Notes under the pieces: model-generated
The model's input: the letters and a program-made list of their open reading frames with translations, nothing else
Told to the model about the DNA's origin: nothing
The model's database searches: none
Translations under genes and position numbers: made by a program
Part shown: one piece after another, positions 8,262 to 16,493 of the stretch
How positions within the stretch are numbered: the first letter of the stretch is position 1
Layout of the letters: the number at the start of each line of letters is the position of its first letter
DNA from: Clostridiales bacterium
GTDB lineage: Bacteria; Bacillota; Clostridia; Oscillospirales; CAG-272
DNA length: 51,996 bases
Direction: 5' to 3'
NCBI GenBank assembly: GCA_022800625.1
Contig: JAAWQR010000014.1
Location: 1-51,996, forward strand

Positions 8262-9308
8262 ATGAAAAAGAATGTTGCTGTTATCGGCTACGGCGGAATG
8301 GGCGGTTGGCACACAGAGCATCTTCTGAAGAGCGATGTTGCAAATCTTGCCGGAATTTATGATATAAAAGAAGAAAGACGCGCTCTTGCAGAATCAAGAG
8401 GCATCAAAGCTTATTCGTCCCGTGAAGAGCTTCTTGCCGATCCTTCAATCGACATCGTAACGGTCGCTATTCCGAACGACGTTCATGAAGAGGTTGTAAT
8501 TGCAGCTCTTGAAGCAGGCAAAAACGTAATTTCAGAAAAACCCGTTACCCTCTCGCTTGAAAGCCTTGAGAGAATGATTGCCGCTTCAAAGAAAGCAGGC
8601 AAGATATTCTCCGTTCACCAGAACAGACGCTGGGACGTTGACTATCTTGCAATGAAGCAGATACATGACAGCGGAGAGATCGGAGATGTAATCAATATCG
8701 AATCCCGTATTCACGGAAGCCGCGGAATCCCCTCCGACTGGAGAGGTGAAAAGAAGTACGGCGGCGGAATGCTCTATGACTGGGGCGTTCACCTGATCGA
8801 TCAAATCCTTATGATCCTCGGATTCGACGGAATCGCAGGCGTAAGATGCACATTCGAGCATATCACCAACGATGAGGTTGACGACGGCTTTAATCTCTGG
8901 ATAGACTATACATCAGGTCAGCGCGCATATATCGAGGTAGGAACATACAACTTCCTTCCCATGCCGCGTTTCTATATGCGAGCGAAGAGCGGTTCTGCAT
9001 TTATCTCCGACTGGAGAGAAAAGTGCCATGTAGCAAAGTGCAAAGCTTGGCATGAATCCGACGTTGTTCCCGTACAGACTGCCGCAGGTCTTACAAAAAC
9101 CATGGCCCCCCGCGATGAGATCACGCTTGACGAATACGACATCGATCGTCCGCACTCCGACGTCCACGACTACTACAGAAACATCGTCCGCGCTGTTGAC
9201 GGAATTGAGCCGCAGTTTGTAACTCACGATCAGATGAGAGCCGTACTCAAGGTCATCATGAAAGCCTTCGAGTCGGTAGAGCGCGGCGGTGAACGCGTTG
9301 AGTGGTAA
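8262..9308 (+). CDS. Gfo/Idh/MocA-family NAD(P)-dependent oxidoreductase
   Basis: This protein of 348 residues has an N-terminal Rossmann motif (GYGGMGGWH, residues 9-17), followed by the conserved PNDVH and the EKPV motif at 92-95 whose lysine is catalytic in the family. The DWGVHLID segment in the C-terminal half is the usual active-site helix. Such enzymes oxidise or reduce sugars, inositols or their derivatives. The substrate cannot be read from sequence. The gene is followed 35 bases later by an esterase-like hydrolase, suggesting a two-gene carbohydrate unit. AAGG lies seven bases before the ATG. Confidence 0.9.
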   Translation: MKKNVAVIGYGGMGGWHTEHLLKSDVANLAGIYDIKEERRALAESRGIKAYSSREELLADPSIDIVTVAIPNDVHEEVVIAALEAGKNVISEKPVTLSLESLERMIAASKKAGKIFSVHQNRRWDVDYLAMKQIHDSGEIGDVINIESRIHGSRGIPSDWRGEKKYGGGMLYDWGVHLIDQILMILGFDGIAGVRCTFEHITNDEVDDGFNLWIDYTSGQRAYIEVGTYNFLPMPRFYMRAKSGSAFISDWREKCHVAKCKAWHESDVVPVQTAAGLTKTMAPRDEITLDEYDIDRPHSDVHDYYRNIVRAVDGIEPQFVTHDQMRAVLKVIMKAFESVERGGERVEW

Positions 9309-9343
9309 TAAAATAAATATATTAATCTAAAGGAATTTTAAAA

Positions 9344-10180
9344 ATGGAAAACGTAAAGCTTTGGAAAGACGGAGAAACTCCGTACTTTGAGCCGTCATAC
9401 GGTCAGCCCGAAACTGATATGACACCCTTTATTGCTCCCGTTCAGAAGAACGAGGACGGCAGTATAAAAAAAACTGGCTGTGTTATCGTATGCGCAGGAG
9501 GCTCATATGAAATGAGAGCAGACCATGAGGGCGGAGATGTAGCTGAAATGTACGCAAATGCAGGAATTTCTTCATTCGTTCTCAACTATCGCGTAAAGCC
9601 TTATCATCACCCTGCAATCACGGAAGATATCAGCCGTGCGGTGAGATGGGTACGCTGCCATGCCGACGAATATAACATCGATCCCGAAAAGATCGCTGTT
9701 TGCGGTTTCTCGGCAGGCGGTCACCTTGCAACATACGCTGCAACTCATTTTGACTACGGCAAGACCGAGGGAGACGAGGTCGACCGCGTATCTTCGAGAC
9801 CGAACGCCGCTGTTCTCTGCTACCCCGTAGTTTCACTTCTTCCTCCAAATACTCATCTTTTATCAAGACACAATCTTCTCGGAGATCGCCCTGACGAAAA
9901 TATGCTTGCGCACGATTTTTCGGGAGAGTTCAGCATAACGAGAGAAACACCTCCGATGTTCATGTGGCATAACGCTGATGACAGAGCGACCAATCCCGAG
10001 AACTCTCTTAATCTTGCGGCTGCTCTCAGTGCAGGAAACATATCATTTGAGCTGCATATCTTTCCGAGCGGAGGTCACGGCGTCGGACTTGCAAACGGTG
10101 TAGGAATTACAGAAAATATTCCCGGCGCATGCCAGTGGAGCAATCTCGCCGTAGATTGGCTCAGGCGAATGGGATTCTAA
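9344..10180 (+). CDS. Alpha/beta hydrolase, acetyl esterase/xylanase-like
   Basis: This protein of 278 residues has the nucleophile elbow GFSAGG at residues 121-126 (Ser123). An acidic residue follows in HNADDRA (about 212) and the histidine in PSGGHG (His245), which completes a serine-hydrolase triad. An oxyanion loop of the CAGGSYEMR type is near 50-58. No signal peptide is seen, so it should act in the cytoplasm. The closest known groups are BD-FAE-like and acetylxylan-esterase-like proteins that deacetylate sugar fragments. The neighbouring dehydrogenase supports a role in carbohydrate use. AAAGGA precedes the ATG. Confidence 0.85.
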   Translation: MENVKLWKDGETPYFEPSYGQPETDMTPFIAPVQKNEDGSIKKTGCVIVCAGGSYEMRADHEGGDVAEMYANAGISSFVLNYRVKPYHHPAITEDISRAVRWVRCHADEYNIDPEKIAVCGFSAGGHLATYAATHFDYGKTEGDEVDRVSSRPNAAVLCYPVVSLLPPNTHLLSRHNLLGDRPDENMLAHDFSGEFSITRETPPMFMWHNADDRATNPENSLNLAAALSAGNISFELHIFPSGGHGVGLANGVGITENIPGACQWSNLAVDWLRRMGF

Positions 10181-10203
10181 AACTGCATTTGATCTATTTA
10201 TTC

Positions 10204-10250
10204 ATTCAGTCTGCCTTTTGTGCATAAGCATTAGGCAGGCTGAATTTTCA
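10204..10250 (+). terminator. Intrinsic terminator after the esterase gene
   Basis: ATTCAGTCTGCCT (10204-10216) pairs with AGGCAGGCTGAAT (10233-10245) with one wobble pair, followed by TTTTC. It closes the two-gene unit and separates it from cinA. Confidence 0.85.
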
Positions 10251-10336
10251 AATATTCTTAAAAAGAATAAGTCTGAAAGCAAAAATACTAAACACAGCCG
10301 GGATGTTTTCAGACTTAGAAAGGCATGGTCATAAAC

Positions 10337-11623
10337 ATGAAAACCTGTGAAATTATTTCTGTCGGAACTGAGCTTTTGCTCGGAGATATAATCAATACCG
10401 ACGCTGCGTATATCTCAAAAAGGCTTGCCGATATCGGAGTACCTCTGTACAGACAAAGCGTTGTCGGTGATAACGCAGAGCGCCTGCGTGAATGCCTGAA
10501 CAGCGCGCTGATGAGATCGGATATTGTTATAATGACAGGCGGTCTCGGTCCTACGTGCGATGACATCACAAAGGTTGTTACTGCTGAGCTTTTCTCACTT
10601 CCGCTTGAAGAAAATAAAGCTGTCAGATGCTCGATAGAAAAATATTTTGAGGATATCGGACGCACCATGACCGAAAACAATCTCTCACAGGCTATGATAC
10701 CGAAGGGCGCTGATATTCTTAAAAATAATCACGGAACAGCCCCGGGAGTGTTGATATGCGGGAAAATCGGCGGCTCAGACAGCGAAAAAACAGTTATCAT
10801 GCTTCCCGGTCCTCCGAAAGAGCTTGAGCCGATGTTTGAAGAATCAGTTATGCCACGCCTTGAAGCTATGTCGCCGAATGTATTCTTCAGCTTAAATCTC
10901 CATTTATACGGAATCGGTGAAAGCGCTGCGGAAAGTATTCTCCGACCTATCATGGAGGAGAGCACAAATCCGACAGTCGCACCGTATGCGTGCGAAGCGG
11001 AGGTTCGCATACGCATAACCGCCAAAGGTGATTCACGCGCTGAATGTGTAAAGCTATGCTACAGCATGGCGCAGAAAATCCGCGGCGGAGAAGCAGGAGA
11101 ATATATCTTTGCCGAAAGCACATCTGACGGTGATTACAGTGAAACTATGGTAAGACGGGCAATCGATCTTCTTCGTGAGAAAAAATTGACAGTCGGTACA
11201 GCAGAAAGCTGCACCGCGGGCATGATCTCATCGAGAATTGCGGATATTCCCGGCTCATCCGACGTTTTGTGCGGCGGTATAGTTTCCTATTCAAACGAAG
11301 TGAAAATAAATGTGCTCGGAGTTCAGGCAGATATTATCGAAAAATTCGGTGCTGTATCCGAACAGTGCGCCTCCGCCATGGCGGAAGGCGCGAGACGCAT
11401 TCTCGGATGCGATATCGCGGTATCAGTCACGGGAATCGCAGGACCTTCAGGCGGAACTCCCGAAAAGCCTGTCGGCACAGTTTGCTTCGGTATATCTGAC
11501 GCTGCGGGCACGGAAACTGAAACGAGACATTTCGGCTCTCTGAGCGACAGAGGAAAGATCAGGAGACTTACAACCTCCACTGCTCTTATGAAAATTATTG
11601 AGAGAATTTCTACGAAAAAATAA
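10337..11623 (+). CDS. cinA: CinA: ADP-ribose pyrophosphatase / NMN amidohydrolase-type protein
   Basis: This protein of 428 residues has two domains. The N-terminal MoCF/COG1058 domain (about 1-165) includes GTELLLG at 10-16, TGGLGPTCDD near 67, and PGPPKE. The C-terminal CinA/PncC domain (about 275-425) carries TAESCTAGM, GGIVSYSNE, GAVSEQ and the conserved VTGIAGPSGGTPEKPVGTV. Known CinA proteins handle nicotinamide nucleotide repair and are sometimes induced with competence. An earlier in-frame ATG sits one base after the GAAAGG site, too close for normal initiation. The second ATG was chosen, as for other genes here with the same leader. Confidence 0.93.
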   Translation: MKTCEIISVGTELLLGDIINTDAAYISKRLADIGVPLYRQSVVGDNAERLRECLNSALMRSDIVIMTGGLGPTCDDITKVVTAELFSLPLEENKAVRCSIEKYFEDIGRTMTENNLSQAMIPKGADILKNNHGTAPGVLICGKIGGSDSEKTVIMLPGPPKELEPMFEESVMPRLEAMSPNVFFSLNLHLYGIGESAAESILRPIMEESTNPTVAPYACEAEVRIRITAKGDSRAECVKLCYSMAQKIRGGEAGEYIFAESTSDGDYSETMVRRAIDLLREKKLTVGTAESCTAGMISSRIADIPGSSDVLCGGIVSYSNEVKINVLGVQADIIEKFGAVSEQCASAMAEGARRILGCDIAVSVTGIAGPSGGTPEKPVGTVCFGISDAAGTETETRHFGSLSDRGKIRRLTTSTALMKIIERISTKK

Positions 11624-11736
11624 TAAAGCATTTTTCTGAAGTTCGGCGCGAAAGATACGCTATTGCAAAAAAAAAGAGCGCCTTCACGCTAAAACTCAAA
11701 TTTATGCTGACGTGCAGCGGAAGAATGGAGATCATT

Positions 11737-12073
11737 ATGAGTGATATAATAAAAACAGTCGGACAAAGAATCAGGAACTATAGAATTAGGCTCGGGCTGA
11801 AGTCAGGAAAAGCTTGCAGGACTCTCAGAATGCCACCCAACATATATAGGACAGATAGAACGCGGTGAAAAGAATGCTACGATAGAAAGTATATCAAAAA
11901 TATCCTCTGAGCTTAACGTTCCGATGTCAAAGCTATTTGAAAAGATCGGAGAACCAGAAGGTGATGATAATATTCCTCTGAAATGCTATGAGCTGTTATC
12001 TTCCAAAAGCTGTGCGAAACAGAAACAGCTTTATCGTATCCTGACTGAGATAGACAAATACGAAAAAAGTTGA
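11737..12073 (+). pseudogene. XRE-family regulator disrupted by a +1 frameshift
   Basis: The ATG at 11737 follows GGAG. The first frame reads MSDIIKTVGQRIRNYRIRLGL and then turns to nonsense. Skipping one base at 11800/11801 continues into SQEKLAGLSECHPTYIGQIERG and on to a TGA at 12071. The joined product would be 111 residues with a full HTH_3 domain (about residues 9-65) and a short C-terminal tail. The extra base is an A in the AA of CTGAAGTCAG; CTGAGTCAG would give the canonical LSQEKL. Either the gene is recently broken or the assembly has a one-base error. The C-terminal half has no start of its own. Confidence 0.85.
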
Positions 12074-12091
12074 ATTCTGCCCAAATTAAAA

Positions 12092-12142
12092 AGATGTATG
12101 TCACAAGCTGCAAATTTTGCAGAGTGAATACATCTTTTTGTT
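12092..12142. terminator. Bidirectional terminator between XRE remnant and proC
   Basis: AGATGTAT (12092-12099) pairs with ATACATCT (12128-12135). An inner CTGCAA/TTGCAG hairpin lies inside. TTTTTG follows on the plus strand and TTTTTAATT on the minus strand. Confidence 0.8.
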
Positions 12143-12151
12143 TTTATAGGG

Positions 12152-12967
12152 TTATTTCTTTCGTCCCAGCTCGTCGCTTCTGAGACGGGCAGCTTCAAAG
12201 CCGGCTTTGACCGTTCCTGCAAAGCCTGCCGCCGCCATAGCATCAAGAGCCGCTTCGGTAGTTCCCTTCTTTGAGGTAACCCGCCTCCTCAGCTCATCGG
12301 GCGTTGTGCCCTCTCTCTTCAGTATCTCAGCTGTGCCGATCATTGTCTGAACAGCAAGGCTTACTGCCGCCGCGCGATCCATTCCTGCATCAACCGCCGC
12401 TTCGGTCATTGCCTCTGCAAGAGCACAAAAATACGCAGGTCCGCTTCCCGATAACGCGGTCACAGCAGATATCTTGTCTTCATCAACTCTGCGGATCAGA
12501 CCCATAGGTGAAAACATTGTTTCCGCAATATCTGCGTCCTCCTCAGCAGCATTTTTTCCGAGAGCGTAAACAGTCGCCGATTCTCCGACGGAAAGCGCAA
12601 GATTAGGCATGAATCTTATAACTCTCGCTCCTCCCAACGCTTCTTCAAGAGATTCTGTTGATACGCCCGCCATGATTGAAAGATAAAGCTTGTCGGACGC
12701 GAAATACTTTCCGTACATCTCCAAAGCTTCGGGAAATACCTGCGGTTTTACGGCAAATACAACAATCTCACACTCTGCAATGTCGCTTCCCCTGCCGTGC
12801 AGCACTCCGTATTTTTCAGCCGCTGCCGAAGCTCTCTCGGGTGCAGCATCGTTTATAACGATAATACATTCACCCGATACCGTTTCGGAGCTGATAAGTC
12901 CCTCGATCATCGCTCCGCCCATTCCGCCGTATCCTATAAATGCTATTTTCTTATTTTTGATATCCAT
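12152..12967 (-). CDS. proC: Pyrroline-5-carboxylate reductase
   Basis: This protein of 271 residues catalyses the last step of proline synthesis, reducing pyrroline-5-carboxylate with NAD(P)H. The Rossmann motif GYGGMGGAM is near residue 12, followed by VFAVKPQ and the family signature in the C-terminal half (TALSGSGPAYF, then VTSKKGTTEAALDAM). The start MDIKNKKIAFIG was chosen because AAGGAG precedes it; a longer in-frame version lacks a site. It is the last gene of a minus-strand proB-methyltransferase-proA-proC series. A 190-base structured gap separates it from proA. Confidence 0.95.
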   Translation of the reverse strand: MDIKNKKIAFIGYGGMGGAMIEGLISSETVSGECIIVINDAAPERASAAAEKYGVLHGRGSDIAECEIVVFAVKPQVFPEALEMYGKYFASDKLYLSIMAGVSTESLEEALGGARVIRFMPNLALSVGESATVYALGKNAAEEDADIAETMFSPMGLIRRVDEDKISAVTALSGSGPAYFCALAEAMTEAAVDAGMDRAAAVSLAVQTMIGTAEILKREGTTPDELRRRVTSKKGTTEAALDAMAAAGFAGTVKAGFEAARLRSDELGRKK

Positions 12968-13002
12968 TTTAATCTCTCCTTTGAACCGTGGGGCGTGAAT
13001 AT

Positions 13003-13074
13003 AGTGTGAAACAAAGATATAATATGCGATTTTCATATGCCGAGAGGCACTTATATCTCAAATCTATTCACACT
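13003..13074 (-). repeat. Nested inverted repeat between proA and proC
   Basis: AGTGTGAA (13003-13010) pairs with TTCACACT (13067-13074), and AGATATAA (13015-13022) with TTATATCT (13051-13058). Inside lie ATATG/CATAT (13022-13038) and GCC-GAGA-GGC (13039-13048). All pairings are Watson-Crick. The result is a two-stem trunk with two small arms, without a T-run, between two genes of one operon. Confidence 0.7.
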
Positions 13075-13158
13075 CTTTCTGAAAGTTTTCAGGGGATGCC
13101 TGCGCGGCGGGTAATTTTTTCAAAAGTTTCCCGAGAGCAAGTTTCTCCGCGCGTCAAA

Positions 13159-14406
13159 TCAACCTCTGATCTGTCCGTCTCCTTCTACTACATATTTATA
13201 CGATGTGATCTCGCGAAGTCCGAGCGGACCGCGCGCGTGCATCTTCTGTGTTGATATTCCGATCTCCGCTCCGAAGCCGAATTCAAATCCGTCTGTAAAG
13301 CGAGTTGACGCATTAACATTGACCGCCGCCGCGTCAACCTCTCGCACAAACTTATCAGCCGATGCTCTGTCCGAGGTAATTATCGCCTCTGTGTGTCCGG
13401 TTCCGTAACGTCTTATGTGGGCTATTGCCTCATCAACCGATCCGACAACTTTTACCGCCATATCGAGCGAGAGGAATTCACTCGCAAGCTCCTCCTCAGT
13501 CACGGGCACAGCATAAGGAACTATGTCACATGTTTCATCACAGCCGTGAATTACAACTCCCGCATTTGCAAGAGCGGAGCAGAGAGATAATAAAAGCTCA
13601 GGTCTGTCGCGGTGCACAAGCAGAGTTTCAGCGGCATTGCAAACCGCAGGACGCTGTGTTTTCGCGTTGATAACTATTTTCTCAGCCATCTCGGCGTCCG
13701 CCGACTTATCAACATAAATGTGGCAGTTTCCGACTCCCGTTTCAAGCACAGGCACGCGACAGCCTTCAACTACGCGCTTTATCAGTCCCGCACCGCCTCT
13801 GGGAATCATAAGGTCGATATATCCGCGAAGATTCATCATATCCTCAACGATTTCATGCGAACGTCCTGCAACAAGAGATACCGCGTTCTGCGGTACGTCT
13901 GTTTCCGCAAGAGCATCGCGCATTACCTCTGTGATCGCTGTATTCGATTCAAGCGCGCTTCCGCTTCCCCTCAACATGACAGCAGAGCCTGCCTTGAGCG
14001 ATAACGCCGCCGCGTCAACCGTGACGTTCGGTCTTGCTTCGTAGATCATGCCGATAACGCCGAGCGGAACGCGCACCTTTTTGATATTCAGACCGTTCGG
14101 ACGGTGTATTTCCTCAACGATCTCGCCTACAGGATCGGGAAGCGCAACTACCTGACGCACGCCGTCAGCTATCCCCTCAATTCTCTGCTTACTCAGCGAA
14201 AGTCTGTCAATCATTGCGTCTCCGACACCTGCTTTAATCGCCGCCGCAACATCCCTCCGGTTAGCTTCAAGTATTTTTTCACTCTCTGCTTCAAGTCTGT
14301 CGGCAATAAGAGACAGCGCACGGTTCTTCTCTTCCGTAGATATTGATGCAAGCCGTGACGCTGCATCCTTTGCCATTTGCGCTTGATTCAGCAATTCTTT
14401 ATTCAT
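13159..14406 (-). CDS. proA: Gamma-glutamyl phosphate reductase
   Basis: This 415-residue protein reduces glutamyl-5-phosphate to glutamate-5-semialdehyde, the second step of proline synthesis. It shows the aldehyde-dehydrogenase-like fold with EARPNVTVDAAALSLKAGSAVMLRGSG, the catalytic cysteine region QRPAVCNAAETLLVH, and the C-terminal DAAAVNVNASTRFTDGFEFGFGAEIGISTQ typical of ProA. Length is as expected. TAGGAG lies before the ATG. It follows the methyltransferase gene by 24 bases and is co-oriented with proB and proC. Confidence 0.96.
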   Translation of the reverse strand: MNKELLNQAQMAKDAASRLASISTEEKNRALSLIADRLEAESEKILEANRRDVAAAIKAGVGDAMIDRLSLSKQRIEGIADGVRQVVALPDPVGEIVEEIHRPNGLNIKKVRVPLGVIGMIYEARPNVTVDAAALSLKAGSAVMLRGSGSALESNTAITEVMRDALAETDVPQNAVSLVAGRSHEIVEDMMNLRGYIDLMIPRGGAGLIKRVVEGCRVPVLETGVGNCHIYVDKSADAEMAEKIVINAKTQRPAVCNAAETLLVHRDRPELLLSLCSALANAGVVIHGCDETCDIVPYAVPVTEEELASEFLSLDMAVKVVGSVDEAIAHIRRYGTGHTEAIITSDRASADKFVREVDAAAVNVNASTRFTDGFEFGFGAEIGISTQKMHARGPLGLREITSYKYVVEGDGQIRG

Positions 14407-14430
14407 ATATTTCTCCTATAATCTTACATT

Positions 14431-15081
14431 TTATTTGTATGCAATTAAAGTATATGTTGCACCCCAGCTCTTCTGTATTTCCACTGAACTAAATCCTGCA
14501 TTCAGCAACGCTTCAGTCTCATGCTCTACAGTCAACGGCGTGTCATAGTGATAGAAGCTATCATCAGATATCCCCTGATCTCGCCTTATTTTTTTCAAAT
14601 TTTCAAAGTATTCTTGCTCTGAAGCTTCAGACTCCGCAAAATAATCTGTCAAAACAAAATACCCGTTCTTTTTTAATGAAGCGTGCAGTTTATGATATAA
14701 TTTCTCCTTCTTCTCAGCAGTAAAATGGTGCAGTGATTCTACTGAAACAGCAGCATCAAATACAGCTTCACCAAACGGCTCATCAAAATACGAATTATGT
14801 ATCAAAGTCATATTCTTATCCGGAAACTTCTTTTTCAGCGCATTCAGCATAGATATCGACAAATCTATTCCGGTAATAACAGCACTTCCGTTTAAAAGAA
14901 AATATTCTTCAAGCTCCAAGCCTGTTCCGCAACCTAAATCAAGAACCATCGCTCCGCTTATTTTGGGCAGTAATGATGCTGTAAAAGAATAGAATTCATC
15001 CGCTCCTCGGATGTTTGTTTTCATATGTTCATCATATCCATCCACACGCTGTGCAAAAAAATCATCCATTTTTTCGAGCAT
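14431..15081 (-). CDS. Class I SAM-dependent methyltransferase
   Basis: This protein of 216 residues has a clear Rossmann-type SAM site: motif I VLDLGCGTGLELEEY (about 46-60), an acidic residue in GIDLS (about 71-75) and motif IV-like AAVSVESLHHF. The substrate is unknown. The gene lies between proB and proA, 25 bases from each, with the same orientation, so it is probably co-transcribed with proline synthesis. That is not a usual member of this operon. The gene has a weaker ribosome site (GGAGG with some spacing) and looks slightly more AT-rich than proA. A late insertion into the operon is plausible. Confidence 0.85.
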   Translation of the reverse strand: MLEKMDDFFAQRVDGYDEHMKTNIRGADEFYSFTASLLPKISGAMVLDLGCGTGLELEEYFLLNGSAVITGIDLSISMLNALKKKFPDKNMTLIHNSYFDEPFGEAVFDAAVSVESLHHFTAEKKEKLYHKLHASLKKNGYFVLTDYFAESEASEQEYFENLKKIRRDQGISDDSFYHYDTPLTVEHETEALLNAGFSSVEIQKSWGATYTLIAYK

Positions 15082-15106
15082 ATTTACCTCCTATAACTCC
15101 CATACA

Positions 15107-16195
15107 TCACTCATGAATGCTTGTCAGCACAAGATCATCCTTGTGTACGGCAACTCCCCCGCAATGTTCACTGCCTGAGAGTATTCCAAACAGCTCTGAT
15201 CTTGAAAATCCCGTAATTCCGCGTCCTATCTGCTCATGTTCACCGGAGGTCAAAATTCTCACAACGTCCCCTCTCTCAAAGTCACCCTCGACCGCCGTAA
15301 TCCCTGCGGCAAGCAGGCTTCCGCCATGATTTTTAAGCGCCTCCGCAGCTCCCGGATCAATAAATATATTTCCCTTGCTCGGCGCGTAAAACGCCATCCA
15401 CTGAAGCCTTGTTTTCAGGCTTCCGTCAGCCTTAAACAGTGTACCTCGCGCCACACCGTGCGAAGCTTTCACAATGTTACATTCCTCACTCGATGAACAA
15501 ATAATAACAGGAACTCCTGCTCTCGTCGCAAGAGCCGCACCTCTCACCTTTGTTATCATACCGCCCGTGCCGTTCTGAGTAAGCGCGCCGCCTGCATATG
15601 ATTCTATCTCAGGCGTTATCCGCTCAACCTTATCAATATGTACCGCGTCCGCGTACTTTGAAGGATTCTTGGTATACAGTCCGTCGGTATCAGTCAAAAG
15701 AATAAGAAGATCTCCGTGCAGCATTGCCGCCACCTGCGCCGACAAAGTATCGTTGTCACCTACCTTAAGCTCGTCAACAGCGATGGTGTCGTTCTCATTG
15801 ATAATCGGAACAGCTCCGCGGCTGAGAAGTATCTCAAGCGCAGAGAAAGCATTTTTATACCGTCTTTTATCGGTAAAGTCGCCGCGTGTTAAGAGAATCT
15901 GCGCACAAACATATCCTCTCTCCGCAAAAAATCTTGTGTACTCCTCCATCAGCAGCCCCTGTCCGACTGCGGCGGATGCCTGCTTTGCGGAGACTGCCGA
16001 CGGGCGTGAGGTATAACCGAGCGCTCGGAATCCTGCAGCGATCGATCCTGACGTTACAATGACCGCGTCGTGTCCTTCATCTTTTATATCAGCGACCTGT
16101 CGTACAATATTATGTATTTTCTGCCTGTCCATATCCCCCGTAGGAGATGTAAGCGAGCTTGTTCCGATCTTTATAACAAAAAGCTTTTTATCCAT
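15107..16195 (-). CDS. proB: Glutamate 5-kinase
   Basis: This protein of 362 residues phosphorylates glutamate for proline synthesis. The amino acid kinase domain starts at VIKIGTSSLTSPTG and contains VTSGSIAAG, PIINENDTIAVDELKVGDND and GTGGMITK. A C-terminal PUA domain (about residues 275-355) is present, as in the E. coli-type enzyme regulated by proline. The start MDKKLFVIK was chosen: it is 13 bases after GAAAGG, the same spacing seen at cinA and the dCMP deaminase. An ATG one base after that site (MALSMDKK) is too close. This is the first gene of the proline operon, behind a strong promoter. Confidence 0.95.
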   Translation of the reverse strand: MDKKLFVIKIGTSSLTSPTGDMDRQKIHNIVRQVADIKDEGHDAVIVTSGSIAAGFRALGYTSRPSAVSAKQASAAVGQGLLMEEYTRFFAERGYVCAQILLTRGDFTDKRRYKNAFSALEILLSRGAVPIINENDTIAVDELKVGDNDTLSAQVAAMLHGDLLILLTDTDGLYTKNPSKYADAVHIDKVERITPEIESYAGGALTQNGTGGMITKVRGAALATRAGVPVIICSSSEECNIVKASHGVARGTLFKADGSLKTRLQWMAFYAPSKGNIFIDPGAAEALKNHGGSLLAAGITAVEGDFERGDVVRILTSGEHEQIGRGITGFSRSELFGILSGSEHCGGVAVHKDDLVLTSIHE

Positions 16196-16265
16196 ACTTA
16201 AAGCCATGCCTTTCTGCGGCACAATTATTAGGTACCCTTCATAATCTATAACCATAATAATATTT

Positions 16266-16294
16266 AGTATATCACGAATTTTCACCTATGTCAA
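16266..16294 (-). promoter_or_regulatory. Sigma-A promoter of the proline operon
   Basis: On the minus strand, TTGACA (16289-16294), 17 bases, then TATACT (16266-16271) with TGA just before the -10. The leader to the proB start is about 65 bases. Confidence 0.9.
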
Positions 16295-16493
16295 TCATCG
16301 GAAATATATGAACCTTAGATTAAATAACTCATCGGTGAATAAAACTCAGATACAAAAACTCACTGTCTCTTACATCACCTATTGTAATAAATAACAATTC
16401 ATGATAAAATATTAACATAACAATATCATATTACACATAGCTTTATCAATATGCACAATATACATGTTAAACATCGAAAGGAATTTGCAGACT

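Noticed and set aside
8156..8362. 68-codon ORF overlapping the Gfo/Idh gene start
   Set aside because: It starts at the likely transcription start and shifts frame into the real gene; no ribosome site.
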